Shown: positions 9,442 through 18,311 of the stretch, piece after piece | How positions within the stretch are numbered: position 1 is the stretch's first letter | Layout of the letters: the number at the start of each line of letters is the position of its first letter | From: DATKNA01 sp963786765 | Lineage (GTDB): Bacteria > Actinomycetota > Actinomycetes > Actinomycetales > Kineosporiaceae | DNA length: 64,000 nt | Assembly (NCBI GenBank): GCA_963786765.1 | Contig: CAWBAJ010000034.1 | Span: 1 to 64,000, forward strand | Direction of reading: 5' to 3' | Translations under genes and position numbers: made by a program | The notes under the pieces: model-generated | Database searches by the model: none | Told to the model about the DNA's origin: nothing | Seen by the model: only the letters and a program-made list of their open reading frames with translations

Positions 9442-9503
9442 GGTTGTCGTGGTTGTGGTGAGGGTTGCCCGGAGCACAGCGGTGAGCCAGTCGTGAGCCG
9501 CCG

Positions 9504-10583
9504 GTGAGTCCGCCGCGGCGACGGCGCGAGCTCGACGAGTCCGACGTCCGGATCCGGCCGAACCCGCGCGGCTCCCGGCCCCGCACGAAGGAGCGGCCCC
9601 TGCACGAGGGCTCCGCGCCGGGCTGGGTGCTCGCGGTCGACCGGGGGCGGTACACGGTGATGCTGGGCGGGCCCGACACCCCGGACGCCGACGAGCACCT
9701 GGTCACCGCGATGAAGGCCCGCGAGCTCGGCCGGGCCGGCGTGGTGGTCGGCGACCGGGTGGCGCTCGTCGGTGACGTCACCGGAGAGACCGGGACCCTG
9801 GCCCGGATCGTGCGGGTGGAGGAGCGCACGAACCTGCTCCGGCGCAGCGCCGACGACGTCGAGGGCGCGGTCGAGGGTGCCGCCGAACGCCCGATCGTGG
9901 CGAATGCCGACCAGCTCGCCGTCGTCACCGCCCTCGCCGATCCCGAGCCCCGGCCGCGGATGGTCGACCGCTGCCTGGTCGCCGCCTACGACGCCGGGCT
10001 GGACCCGCTGCTCGTCCTGACCAAGGCGGATCTGACCGACCCGGCGCCGTTCCTCGCGGCATACGCCCCGCTCGACGTCCCGTACGTCGTCACGCGGCGT
10101 GCGGCGGACGGGACGCTGGTGGGGCTCGGCGAGGTGCGCGCGCGCCTGGTGGACCGGGTGACGGTGCTCATCGGGCACTCCGGAGTCGGCAAGTCGACGC
10201 TCGTCAACGCGCTCGTGCCCGGCACGGCGCGGGCGACCGGCGAGGTCAACGACGTGACGGGGCGCGGCCGGCACACGTCGTCGTCCGCGGTGGTGGTGCG
10301 CCTGCCCGGCGGCGGCTGGGTGGTCGACACGCCCGGGGTGCGGTCGTTCGGCCTGGCGCACGTCGACCCGGACCGCATCCTGCGGGCGTTCCCCGACCTT
10401 GCCGCGGGGACGGACGAGTGCCCGCGGGGCTGCAGCCACGACGAGCCGGAGTGCGGCCTGGACGAGTTCGTGGCGTCCGGCGGTGCCGGGCCGGCCGGCC
10501 CCGCGCGGCTCGAGTCCCTGCGCCGCCTGCTGCGCTCGCGCGCCGGGACCGAGGAGCCCACGCCGCCGCGCGAAGGGGCGTGA
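9504..10583 (+). CDS. rsgA: ribosome small-subunit-dependent GTPase A
   Basis: RsgA is a circularly permuted GTPase that assists late maturation of the 30S subunit. The 359-aa product has an N-terminal OB-fold region (about 30-110), then the permuted G domain with the TKAD motif near 173, the P-loop GHSGVGKST near 223-231, DTPG near 275, and a C-terminal zinc-binding knuckle with Cys, Cys, His, Cys in the ECPRGCSHDEPEC stretch. The start is a GTG 62 bp after aroA. Length and domain order are normal and no frameshift is seen. It probably shares a transcript with aroA. Confidence 0.95.
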   Translation: MSPPRRRRELDESDVRIRPNPRGSRPRTKERPLHEGSAPGWVLAVDRGRYTVMLGGPDTPDADEHLVTAMKARELGRAGVVVGDRVALVGDVTGETGTLARIVRVEERTNLLRRSADDVEGAVEGAAERPIVANADQLAVVTALADPEPRPRMVDRCLVAAYDAGLDPLLVLTKADLTDPAPFLAAYAPLDVPYVVTRRAADGTLVGLGEVRARLVDRVTVLIGHSGVGKSTLVNALVPGTARATGEVNDVTGRGRHTSSSAVVVRLPGGGWVVDTPGVRSFGLAHVDPDRILRAFPDLAAGTDECPRGCSHDEPECGLDEFVASGGAGPAGPARLESLRRLLRSRAGTEEPTPPREGA

Positions 10584-10678
10584 CCCGGGCCCGCCCCGCC
10601 TGCTCGCCCGGTGCGGCGTGTCTCGTTGGGCGTCTCTCATCGGCGTGTCGACGCGGGGAGGTCCCTGCTCCCCGGAAT

Positions 10679-10712
10679 CGTTGCCGTGATGCGTTTCTGC
10701 ATCATGGCAACG
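10679..10712. repeat. intergenic hairpin downstream of rsgA
   Basis: A 14-bp inverted repeat with arms at 10679-10692 and 10699-10712 has one C/T difference and a 6-nt GTTTCT loop. It lies in the 204-bp gap between rsgA and the M50-like gene. A second short hairpin (GGGGAG/CTCCCC) lies just upstream. No T-run follows, so it could be a processing or REP-type element rather than a classical terminator. Confidence 0.75.
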
Positions 10713-10787
10713 CTCTTCGGAAGCAGAGGCGCCCCCCTCGGCGACCGGGGATGATGGCGAGCCGGACGGAGAGCCCGAAGGAGGGAC

Positions 10788-11488
10788 GTGCTCGCACTGC
10801 TCGCCACCGGCCCGGCGCCGGTGATGTCGCCCGCTGGCCCGCCGTCGTACGCCCTGGCCTTCGCAGGGCTGGGCATCGCTCTCGTGCTCGTCCTCGGCCT
10901 GTGGGAGATCGCGGGTCACGCTGCCACTCTCGCCCACGAGGGCGCCCACGTCGTCGGCTCGATCATCTTCGGACACGGTGTCAGCGGCGTTTCGATCGAC
11001 TACGAGGACGGTAAGCACGTGGGGCGGCACCGTGCCCGCCCGAGGGCACCGTTCTTCAGCGTGCTCGCCACGGTCGTCGGATACTGGGGGGCCGTCGCTG
11101 TTCGGGTTGCTCGGCGCCGCCCTGCTCGTGCACGGGTCCGGTCACCGGCATGCTGTGGGTGTTCCTGTTGCTGCTGGTCGGCCTGCTCCTGCTCGTCCGC
11201 AACCTGTTCGGCGGGTTGATCGTCGTGGCCACCGGCGCGGTGTTCTACCTCACCGTCACGTACGGCTCCGCGCAGGCGCAGACGGTCGTCGCATGCTCCT
11301 GGGTCTGGCTGCTGCTGATCTCGGGCGTGGTCTTCGCCTTCGAGCACTTCCGACACGGCGCCGACTACGGGATCCTGAGCCGGCAGACCCTCATTCCAGG
11401 TTTCGTCTGGGCGACCTTCAGCGTCGTCGTGGCCCTCGCCTGCCTCTGGTACGGCGGCTCCTGGCTGCTCGGCTTCTCCCGGCCCTGA
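10788..11488 (+). CDS. M50-family membrane metalloprotease, multiply frameshifted
   Basis: This resembles the actinobacterial M50 (site-2-protease-like) membrane metallopeptidases. The GTG at 10788 has a strong AAGGAGGGA site. The first hydrophobic helix leads into HEGAH at residues 50-54, the zinc-binding HExxH motif. After about 11020 the sequence expected for the family appears in alternating frames: GTVPARG, then PFFSVLATVVGYWG, then GPSLFGLLGAALLVHG, then VTGMLWVFLLLLVG onward to a stop at 11488. At least three frame changes fall within about 125 bp. The remainder in the last frame (about 110 aa, several membrane helices) is uninterrupted. It is either a badly sequenced functional gene or a recent pseudogene. 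Confidence 0.65.
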
Positions 11489-11494
11489 CCGGCG

Positions 11495-11953
11495 TCACGG
11501 CGCCTTCGTGTTCGCGACCGTCTCGCCCCAGACGGCCCGCGCGCCGCTCTCGCCGACCCTGTACGTCCACACGAGGGTCGCCGCCCCCGCGCTGATCGCG
11601 ACCACGACGGCCACCGGCACGAGCCGCGCCGAGCGCGACGTCAGCCAGACGAGCACCGCAGCCACCAGCAGCCCCAGCGCGAAGTACCACAGCACCGCGC
11701 CGAGCTCCCCGTGCTGCTGGGCCACGCCGGGGTTGACCTGCGACAGCCGGGCCTGCAGCACCTCGCCGGACTCCTTGGCGACATAGCACAGCACGACGAC
11801 GACGGCGTCCGCGAGCACGACCCACGAGGCAGCCGACCGCCACCTGCGCCGGACGGCGACGGCCACGGTCACCACCGACATCAGGGGGAGCAGGATCACG
11901 GCCGCGTGCACGACGAGAACATGCACGGGGAGTCCCGAGATCGTGTCGAACAT
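11495..11953 (-). CDS. DUF2231 membrane protein
   Basis: A 152-aa membrane protein of the DUF2231 type. It opens with FDTISGLPVHVLVVHAAVILLPL, matching the family's conserved GLPxHxLxVH start with two histidines in or near the first helix. Four hydrophobic segments are seen near 10-32, 42-60, 82-103 and 108-128. The biochemical role is not established. A TAGATT box at 11960-11965 lies 6 nt from the ATG, so a leaderless transcript is likely. The gene converges with the M50-like gene, whose stop lies 6 bp away. Confidence 0.75.
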   Translation of the reverse strand: MFDTISGLPVHVLVVHAAVILLPLMSVVTVAVAVRRRWRSAASWVVLADAVVVVLCYVAKESGEVLQARLSQVNPGVAQQHGELGAVLWYFALGLLVAAVLVWLTSRSARLVPVAVVVAISAGAATLVWTYRVGESGARAVWGETVANTKAP

Positions 11954-11959
11954 GAGCGG

Positions 11960-11965
11960 AATCTA
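11960..11965 (-). promoter_or_regulatory. -10 box of a probable leaderless promoter
   Basis: TAGATT read on the minus strand, six bases before the ATG of the DUF2231 gene. The spacing would put the transcription start at or next to the start codon. The same arrangement recurs at seven other genes in the window. Confidence 0.5.
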
Positions 11966-12033
11966 AGCGGTACCGTTCGGCTCGGCGGGCCGGACGCGCC
12001 AGGACAGGAGCCCCACGTGAGCTGGGACGACGA

Positions 12034-12817
12034 GTGACGACGTACGACGACGACCTGCGGCTGGCGCACGTGATCGCCGACATGGTCGACGCACTGACGA
12101 CGTCCCGGTACCAGGCGGCGGACCTGCGGGTCGAGACCAAGCCCGACCTCACCCCGGTGAGTGACGCGGACAAGGCCGCCGAGGAGCTGATCCGCACCCA
12201 GCTGCGGCGCACCCGCCCGCGTGACGCCGTCGTGGGCGAGGAGTTCGAGCCGACGGGCCACGGGTCCCGGCAGTGGGTCGTGGACCCGATCGACGGCACC
12301 AAGAACTTCGTCCGCGGCCTGCCGGTCTGGGCCACGCTCCTGGCGCTGCTCGACGACCGCGAGCCGGTGGTCGGGGTCGTGTCGGCCCCCGCGCTCGGGC
12401 GCCGGTGGTGGGCGGCCCGCGGCACCGGGGCCTGGACGGGCCGCAGCCTGTCCTCGGCGCGCCGGCTGCGCGTCTCCGCCGTCAGCGACCTCGCGGACGC
12501 CTCGCTGTCGTACTCCGACCTGCGGGAGCTGGGGGCGCGCCGGGCGGCGCGAGCCGTTCCTCGCCCTGGAGGACGAGGTGTGGCGGAGCCGGGCGTACGG
12601 CGACTTCTGGTCGTACATGCTCGTCGCCGAGGGAGCGGTGGACATCGCGGCGGAGCCGCAGCTCGAGCTCTACGACATGGCGGCGCTGGTGCCCGTCGTC
12701 GTCGAGGCCGGTGGCCGCTTCACCTCGCTGGAGGGGGACGACGGCCCGTTCGGCGCCGGCGCTGTCGCCACGAACGGGCTCCTGCACGACGCCGTGCTGG
12801 CCGCGCTCGCCCCCTGA
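12034..12817 (+). CDS. hisN: histidinol-phosphatase (inositol monophosphatase fold), frameshifted
   Basis: The product resembles actinobacterial HisN, which dephosphorylates histidinol phosphate in histidine synthesis using two or three metal ions. Visible motifs are KPDLTPVSDAD near 32-42, the metal-binding GEEFE, and WVVDPIDGTKNFVRG. At about 12545 the frame breaks. The C-terminal half, including YGDFWSYMLVAEGAVDIA and LYDMAALVP with the last metal-binding Asp, continues one frame over and stops at 12817. One extra base explains it. The GTG start at 12034 follows a six-codon reading frame (12017-12037) that overlaps it. The order aroA, rsgA, hisN supports the assignment over a generic inositol monophosphatase. 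Confidence 0.82.
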
Positions 12818-12819
12818 GC

Positions 12820-12886
12820 GCCACGTGTGAGCCCCTTCTGTGGTCTCAGCCGGCGCGCTGACGACGACAGCCGCACACAGGTGGCC
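12820..12886. repeat. imperfect inverted repeat between convergent genes
   Basis: Arms at about 12820-12849 and 12859-12886 are imperfectly complementary (GCCACGTGTGAG-like against CCGCACACAGGTGGC-like). The right arm resembles the palindrome at the end of lon (31609-31667). It lies where hisN and the minus-strand membrane gene converge, overlapping the latter's 3' end, and could act as a bidirectional terminator. Confidence 0.45.
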
Positions 12887-13621
12887 AGCAGCCAGGGCGC
12901 GAGCAGCAGTGCCCACAGGTCGAACCAGCCGTAGCCCCTGCTGCGCCCGACGGCGGATTGCCCTGGCCGATCACGTGCAGCACGGGGTCGGTCGGCGCCC
13001 ACGCCCAGATCCCCAGCGCGGTGCCCGCCAGCTCGAGGTAGGACACGACCACGAACGCCCCGACATAGAGCCCCCGGTTCGGCCCCAGGCCAGGAATCCC
13101 AGCAGGCAGGCGAACCAGAAGGCGCCGAGAACGTCGTGCCTGCCGCCGAGGCCCAGCAGGCCGGCGGCCGCCCACGCGCCGCCGGCGAGCACGGTCAGCA
13201 CGACGAGCGGCCGGCGGAAGCGGCCGGCGAGCGCGCTGCGGCCGAGCGTCAGAGCGGCGAGATAGACCAGGCCGTGCCCGGGAGGCACGAAGAGCGGAAC
13301 GGTCCCGATCCGGTAGGTGTACGCCTGGAGCAGCGGCGAGAACGTGTACTCCACGCAGGTCGCGAGCAGGACGACGACGAGGGTCTGCGCGCGCACCAGC
13401 GGCGTCTCCCGCCGGAGCAGGACCACCAGGACGCCCCAGGTGGCACCGCCGAGGACGAGCTGGCGAGCCGGCTCGCCGCCGTCCGGCAGGGGCACGGACG
13501 CGGCGAGCAGGACGACGCCGATCCAGGCCAGGGTCAGCGCGACGGCGAGCAGGTCGGCGGCACCTGGGGCGGCCCGCAGCACGCGCCTGGCCCCGGGCGA
13601 CCGGCCCGCGTCCGCGCTCAC
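12846..13621 (-). CDS. multi-pass membrane protein, frameshifted
   Basis: I do not recognise a named family. The GTG at 13619-13621 overlaps the stop of the upstream GNAT gene (GTGA). The conceptual protein is about 260 aa with roughly eight hydrophobic segments, including ATCVEYTFSPLLQ, a short loop with FVPPGHGLVYL, and a last helix preceded by GYGWFDLWALLLAPWLL. Two frame changes are needed, near 13085 (GFLAWG to PNRGLYVGAF) and near 12965 (GQGNPPSG to SRGYGWFD). The exact C-terminus is uncertain because a stop at 12846 lies in a different frame from the last helix. Helix density and conserved glycines suggest a real protein, possibly an uncharacterised integral membrane enzyme. Confidence 0.55.
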
Positions 13622-14075
13622 CGGGCGCCCGGCGATGGCGGGGGCGTCGTCCCGCGGGTGTCCAGCTCCAGATATCGGCCCTCCGCGGGGACGGTGAAGC
13701 CGACCCGGCGGTACACCGCGTGCGCCGAGCTCGTCGCCAGCACAAGCCGGTCGACCCCCACGGCCGTCAGGTCCGCCACCGCTTCGGCCGAGGCCCAGGT
13801 GGCGAGGCCGCGGCCGCGATGCGCGGGGTCGACGAAGACGTCGCAGATCCACGCGAAGGTCAGCGCGTCGGTGACCGCGCGCAGGAACGCCACCTGCTCC
13901 CCGTCCGGGCCGAGGACGGACCACACCCAGGACGCGTCGATGTCTTCTCGACGACCTCCCGCGGCCGCCCCAGCGCCCAGTAGGCCTCCTGCGACAGCCA
14001 CCGGTGCACGCGGTCGACGTCGACCCGGTTCTTGTCCGTCGTGAGGACGTAGCCGTCGCGCTCGCGGTCCGCCAT
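13618..14075 (-). CDS. GNAT family N-acetyltransferase, frameshifted
   Basis: About 152 aa, with the acetyl-CoA-binding signature DPAHRGRGLATW (the Q/RxxGxG/A loop) and a C-terminal VYRRVGF strand typical of GNAT enzymes. The N-terminal 45 residues (start ATG 14073-14075) lie in one frame and the catalytic core in another, with the break at about 13945 where EVVEK should continue as DIDASWVW. A TAGGAT box ends 8 nt before the ATG. The stop overlaps the GTG of the membrane protein gene, suggesting a two-gene operon. The acceptor is unknown. Confidence 0.75.
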
Positions 14076-14083
14076 GGACGCCG

Positions 14084-14115
14084 ATCCTACGGTCGGGAGT
14101 GGCGGCGGTTACGGT
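14084..14115. promoter_or_regulatory. divergent leaderless-type promoters
   Basis: TAGGAT (minus strand, 14084-14089) lies 8 nt from the GNAT ATG. TACGGT (plus strand, 14110-14115) lies 6 nt from the GTG of the glycosylase gene. Both match TANNNT -10 boxes of leaderless actinobacterial genes and together fill the short divergent spacer. The pattern also supports choosing the GTG at 14122. Confidence 0.5.
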
Positions 14116-14121
14116 CACTGG

Positions 14122-14697
14122 GTGCCGACCGGGCGACCGACGAAGCAGGAACTGGCCGAGGCCTACGGGCTCACCCTGCCCGACCTGCTGGCGCCCCGGC
14201 TGCGGGTGCTGCTCGTGGGCATCAACCCCTCGCTGTGGTCCGGCTGGTCGGGCCGCCACTTCGGCCGGCCGTCGAACCGGCTCTGGACGACGCTGCACGA
14301 GGCCGGCCTGACCCCGCGGCGGCTCGCCCCCCAGGACACGGCCGAGCTGCTCGCCGCCGGCATCGGCATCACCAACCTGGTGGGGCGCGCCACCGCGCGG
14401 GCGGACGAGCTGTCGGACGACGAGATCCGCGCCGGCGTGGGCCCACTGCGGGCGCTGGTCCGGGACTGGCGACCCCGCGCTGTCGCCGTCCTCGGGGTGA
14501 CCGCCTACCGGGTGGCGTTCGCCCGGCCGAAGGCCGTCGTCGGCCGCCAGCCCGAGCCCTTCGAGGGCGCGCTCATGTGGGTGCTGCCGAACCCGTCCGG
14601 GCTCAATGCGCACTACCAGCAACCGGCCCTGACCGCCGAGTACGCGGCCCTGCGCGTGGCGCTCGACGGCGCCCCGCTCGACGGCGCCCAGCAGTGA
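14122..14697 (+). CDS. mug: mismatch-specific uracil/thymine DNA glycosylase (Mug family)
   Basis: A 191-aa family 2 uracil-DNA glycosylase, which removes U or T from mismatches with G. The active-site motif GINPSLWSG (Asn activates water) lies near residue 34. The DNA-intercalating motif NPSGLNAHY lies near 157. Between them are FGRPSNRLW and the GITNLV strand seen in Mug proteins. An upstream in-frame ATG at 14074 would extend the protein by 16 residues and overlap the divergent GNAT start; the GTG at 14122 is preferred because of the TACGGT box 6 nt upstream. No frameshift. Confidence 0.9.
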   Translation: MPTGRPTKQELAEAYGLTLPDLLAPRLRVLLVGINPSLWSGWSGRHFGRPSNRLWTTLHEAGLTPRRLAPQDTAELLAAGIGITNLVGRATARADELSDDEIRAGVGPLRALVRDWRPRAVAVLGVTAYRVAFARPKAVVGRQPEPFEGALMWVLPNPSGLNAHYQQPALTAEYAALRVALDGAPLDGAQQ

Positions 14698-14715
14698 GCA
14701 GCGGCCCTCGGGGAG

Positions 14716-15647
14716 TCAGGGCATGGCCAGGGCCCGCCGGAGCGCGGCCGGCAGTGGCGTGGTGAGCATGCGGACGGCGTCACGGACCTGCTCGGCGTCC
14801 CGGCAGCCCACCGCGACGGCCGCGACCGCGGGGTGCCCGAGCGGGAACTGGACCGCCGCCGCGCGCAAGGGCACGCCGTGGGCTGCGCACATGTCGCGCA
14901 GCCGGACGGCTCGCTCGACGGTGGCCGGGTCGGCCGGCGCGTAGTCGTACGGCGCGCCGGGCCGCGGATCGGCGAGCAGGCCGCTGTTGTACACCCCCGC
15001 CGCCACCACCCGCACGCCGCGCTCGTGGCAGAGCGGCAGCAGCTCGTCGCCCGCGCTGCGGTCGAGCAGCGTGTACCGGCCCGCGACCAGGATCTGGTCG
15101 GCGGCCGTCTCGCGCACGATCCGCAGCAGGGGCGCCACGGTGTTCATCCCGGCCCCGACGTGCCGGACGACGCCCTCGTCGCGCAGCCGCTCGAGCGCCG
15201 GGCAGGCCTGCGCTACGGCCTCGTCGACGTAGTCCTCGGCGTCGTGCACGTACACGGTGTCGACGCGGTCGAGACCGAGCCGGCGCGAGGCTCTCCTCGA
15301 GGGAGCGCAGCACCCCGTCGCGGCTGTAGTCGCGCAGCCGCCGCTTGCGGTCGCCGCCGTAGAAGCCCTCGACGCCCTCGGTGTCCTCGTCGGTCGCCCT
15401 CCTCGATGTCCACGAGGAGCCGGCCGACCTTGGTGGACACGGTGTACTCGTCGCGCGGGTGCTCCCGCAGGAACGCCCCCAGCCGCCGTTCCGCCAGGCC
15501 TGCCCCGTAGTGCGGGGCGGTGTCGAAGGAGCGCACGCCGCACTCCCACGCGGCGTGCAGCATGGCGGCAGCGGTGTCGTCGTCCAGGGCCGCGTACAGG
15601 CCGCCGAGCGGGCCGCCACCCAGCACGAACCGCTCCAGCCCCGTCAT
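14716..15647 (-). CDS. aldo/keto reductase, probable L-fucose dehydrogenase, frameshifted
   Basis: An aldo/keto reductase of about 310 aa, probably the NAD(P)-dependent sugar dehydrogenase of the local L-fucose pathway (D-threo-aldose 1-dehydrogenase-like). The start ATG overlaps the fuconate dehydratase stop (ATGA). The N-terminus has LGGGPLGGLY and FDTAPHYGAGLAERRLG, with the catalytic Asp and Tyr. Two frame changes are needed: near 15395 (LLVDIEEGD to TDEDTEGVEGFYGG) and near 15290 (SLEESLA to RRLGLDRVDTVYVHD). The C-terminal half is intact, with VGCRDAEQV near the end contributing to cofactor binding. A roles-by-context assignment; another aldose substrate is possible. Confidence 0.75.
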
Positions 15648-16945
15648 GCCCGCCACACCGGCCCCTCGGGGTAGGAGTACTCGGCGATGCTCTCGGCGCG
15701 CAGCTGCGTGCTGTACCCGGGCACGTCGGGCACGAGGTAGCGCCCGCCCGACACGAGCGCCGGGTCGAGGAAGTGCTCGTGCAGGTGGTCGACGTACTCC
15801 GTGAACCGCCCGTCGAGGCGCCCGCTGACGGCCACGTAGTCGAGCACGGACAGGTGTCGCACCATCTCGCACAGCCCCACGCCGCCCGCGTGCGGGCAGA
15901 CCGGGACGCCGAACTTGGCGGCGAGCAGCAGGATCGCCAGGTTCTCGTTGACGCCGCCGACGCGGCAGGCGTCGATCTGGACGACGTCCACGGCCTCCGC
16001 CTGGAGCAGCTGCTTGAACACCACGCGGTTCTGCACGTGCTCGCCGGTGGCCACCCGCACGGGCGCGACGGCCCGCCGGACGGCGGCGTGGCCGAGGACG
16101 TCGTCGGGGCTCGTCGGCTCCTCGATCCAGTACGGGTCGGAGCCGGCCAGCCGCGCCATCCAGTCGATGGCCACCGGGACGTCCCACCGCTGGTTGGCGT
16201 CGACGGCGAGGGGCAGGTCGGGGCCGACGACCGCGCGGGCGACGCCGAGCCGGCGGACGTCGTCCTCGACCGAGCGGCCGACCTTGATCTTGATCATGCC
16301 GAAGCCGGCGTCGACGGCCTCGCGGGAGAGGCGGGCGAGCTTCTCGTCGTCGTAGCCCAGCCAGCCGGGCGACGTCTCGTAGGCGGGGTAGCCCTCGGCC
16401 CGCAACCGCCGCTCCCGCTCCGCCCGGCCCGGTTCGGCGTCCCGCAGGATACGCAGCGCCTCGGACGGCGTCAGCGCGTCGGTGAGGTACCGGAAGTCCA
16501 CGAGCTCGACGAGCTGCTCGGGGGCGAGGTCGGCGAGGACCTGCCACAGCGGCTTGCCCTCCCGCTTGGCGCGCAGGTCCCACAGGGCGTTGAGCACCGC
16601 GGCGACGGCCATGTGCACGACACCCTTCTCGGGGCCGAGCCAGCGCAGCTGGGGGTCGCCGGACAGCTCCCGGCCGAAGGCGCCCAGGTTCGCGAGCACG
16701 TCCTCGACCCGACGGCCGACGAGCCACGGCGTCAGCGCGCGGATCGCGGCGGCCTGGATGTCGTTGCCGCGGCCGGTCGTGAAGGCGAATCCGTGGCCCT
16801 CCAGGCCGTCGGCGGCGTCGGTGGTGAGGACGACGTAGGCCGCGGAGTAGTCCGGGTCGGGGTTCATGGCGTCGGAGCCGTCGAGGTCGCGTGACGTCGG
16901 GAAGCGGACGTCGGACGTGACGAGATGCGTGAAGTGCGACGTCAC
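15644..16945 (-). CDS. L-fuconate dehydratase (enolase superfamily)
   Basis: A 433-aa enolase-superfamily enzyme that should dehydrate L-fuconate to 2-keto-3-deoxy-L-fuconate. The catalytic set of characterised fuconate dehydratases is recognisable: KIKVG with Lys219 and Lys221, the metal ligands Asp249 in VDANQRW, Glu275 in IEEPTSP and Glu302 in GEHVQN, and the base His352 in CPHAGG. Its length is typical. It overlaps neighbours on both sides: its ATG follows the end of the mutarotase gene (stop at 16942) and its stop overlaps the aldo/keto reductase start. No frameshift. Confidence 0.9.
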   Translation of the reverse strand: MTSHFTHLVTSDVRFPTSRDLDGSDAMNPDPDYSAAYVVLTTDAADGLEGHGFAFTTGRGNDIQAAAIRALTPWLVGRRVEDVLANLGAFGRELSGDPQLRWLGPEKGVVHMAVAAVLNALWDLRAKREGKPLWQVLADLAPEQLVELVDFRYLTDALTPSEALRILRDAEPGRAERERRLRAEGYPAYETSPGWLGYDDEKLARLSREAVDAGFGMIKIKVGRSVEDDVRRLGVARAVVGPDLPLAVDANQRWDVPVAIDWMARLAGSDPYWIEEPTSPDDVLGHAAVRRAVAPVRVATGEHVQNRVVFKQLLQAEAVDVVQIDACRVGGVNENLAILLLAAKFGVPVCPHAGGVGLCEMVRHLSVLDYVAVSGRLDGRFTEYVDHLHEHFLDPALVSGGRYLVPDVPGYSTQLRAESIAEYSYPEGPVWRA

Positions 16946-17385
16946 TGGACGACCCCGATTCGGAACAGGAGGTTCGCGTAGACCTCGGTCTCGCCGCTGA
17001 CGACGGTCAGCGCCACCTCGGGGGTGCCGGCGGCGGCGTAGAACGCGGTGCGCTCGAGCTGCTGCAACGGGACGGGCGAGGCGGCGTCCGCCAGCGCGGC
17101 GGAGAAGCGGGACCAGATTGGCGGCTCGCTGCTCATCGCGTTCGGCCCGGACGTCGCCGGCGCCATCACGAACGCCTCCTCGACCGGCACCTGGCCGACG
17201 AGGGCGGCCACGACCGTGACGGCGTCCACGACCCCCGGGGTGAGGTTGAGGTGGACGACGGCGGCGTTCGGGCCGCGGGTGGTGGTCGCCGGGTAGTTGG
17301 CGTCGGTCACGAGGACGAGCGACCCGTGCCCGGCGGCCGCCAGAGCGGCGAGGATCCCGGGGTGCAGCAGGCGGCCGGTCAGCAT
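16942..17385 (-). CDS. RbsD/FucU sugar mutarotase (L-fucose mutarotase)
   Basis: A 147-aa protein of the RbsD/FucU family, which interconverts sugar anomers. His20 and Asp28 in HGSLVLVTDANYP match the conserved active-site region. The C-terminal YANLLFRIGVV is the family ending, with the conserved Tyr. The neighbouring fuconate dehydratase and lactonase point to L-fucose rather than ribose. The ATG at 17383-17385 overlaps the upstream amidohydrolase stop by 7 bp. Mutarotation would supply the anomer used by the dehydrogenase. Confidence 0.87.
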   Translation of the reverse strand: MLTGRLLHPGILAALAAAGHGSLVLVTDANYPATTTRGPNAAVVHLNLTPGVVDAVTVVAALVGQVPVEEAFVMAPATSGPNAMSSEPPIWSRFSAALADAASPVPLQQLERTAFYAAAGTPEVALTVVSGETEVYANLLFRIGVVQ

Positions 17386-18311
17386 GTCGTCTCCGGGCTG
17401 GTCTCGGGGTCGGGTTCGTCGTTCGGGCCGGGCTCGGGGTCTGGCAGGGCGTAGACGCGGCGGGCGGTGCCGGCCATGATCCCGGCCCGCTCGGCCGGGT
17501 CGAGGTCGGCGATCGCGCTCGCCACCGTGTCGTACCACGTGCGGTAGGTGGTGGCGAGGGTCGAGACGGGCCAGTCCCCGCCGAAGAGGCAGCGCGCCGG
17601 CGTGAAGCAGTCGATCGCCTGGCGGAGGTAGGGCAGGTGGTGCTCCGGCGGGGTGCCCGCGGGGCCCTCGGTGGCCAGGCCCGAGAGCTTGACCGCGACG
17701 TTCGGCAGTGCCGCCAGCCGCGCGAGGTCGTCCGTCCACGGGGCCGCGGGACCGGCGGCGGTGACGGCGGGCTTACCCAGGTGGTCGAGCACGAAGGTCA
17801 CCTCCGGGCAGAGCTGCACGAGACGGGTGACGTCGCGGAGCTGCCAGGAGCGCACGCAGAGGTCGCTGACCAGGCCGGCGTCCGCCAGGAGGCGGGTGCC
17901 CGCGACGAGCCCGGCGTCCAGCGCGAACCCGGCCGGCTCGTCCTGCAGGAGCCGCCGCACGCCGACGGCGAGCGGCTCGGCGGCCAGCTCCTCGAGGCGG
18001 GGCCGGACCTCGACGCCCTGCTCGAGCCGGACCGCGGCGACGACGCCCACCGTCCGCGGGTCGGCGCGGGCAAGGTCCAGGAGCCAGGCGGTTTCGGCGT
18101 CCGCCTGGTCGGGGTGGCAGTCGGCCTCCACGAGCAGCCGGCCCTCGATCCGCACGCCCGGGTCCAGCTCTGCCCTGTCCAGGTCCGCCGGGAGGAACCT
18201 GCGGACCAACGACGGGTGCGCCGCCAGCCAGGGGTAGGCGAACCTGGCGGGATCCCAGGCGTGCACGTGGGCGTCGATCACCCCGGTGCCGTGGGTCGTC
18301 ACGTTCCCCAT
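17379..18311 (-). CDS. amidohydrolase, probable L-fuconolactonase
   Basis: A 310-aa amidohydrolase of the lactonase-like group that includes L-fucono-1,5-lactonase. The metal-binding DAHVHAWDP lies at residues 13-21, a second metal site is likely in FVLDHLGKP, and the C-terminal FGGDWPVS carries the conserved Asp. The ATG at 18309-18311 follows GAGGG and places DAHVH close to the N-terminus, as usual; an upstream in-frame ATG would add 31 unlikely residues. It is the first gene of the four-gene fucose operon. It would open the lactone made by the dehydrogenase. Confidence 0.85.
   Translation of the reverse strand: MGNVTTHGTGVIDAHVHAWDPARFAYPWLAAHPSLVRRFLPADLDRAELDPGVRIEGRLLVEADCHPDQADAETAWLLDLARADPRTVGVVAAVRLEQGVEVRPRLEELAAEPLAVGVRRLLQDEPAGFALDAGLVAGTRLLADAGLVSDLCVRSWQLRDVTRLVQLCPEVTFVLDHLGKPAVTAAGPAAPWTDDLARLAALPNVAVKLSGLATEGPAGTPPEHHLPYLRQAIDCFTPARCLFGGDWPVSTLATTYRTWYDTVASAIADLDPAERAGIMAGTARRVYALPDPEPGPNDEPDPETSPETTC

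Noticed and set aside
9306..11030. A 574-codon minus-strand open frame opposite rsgA
   Set aside because: His/Arg/Gly-rich composition without a domain, antisense to a confident RsgA.
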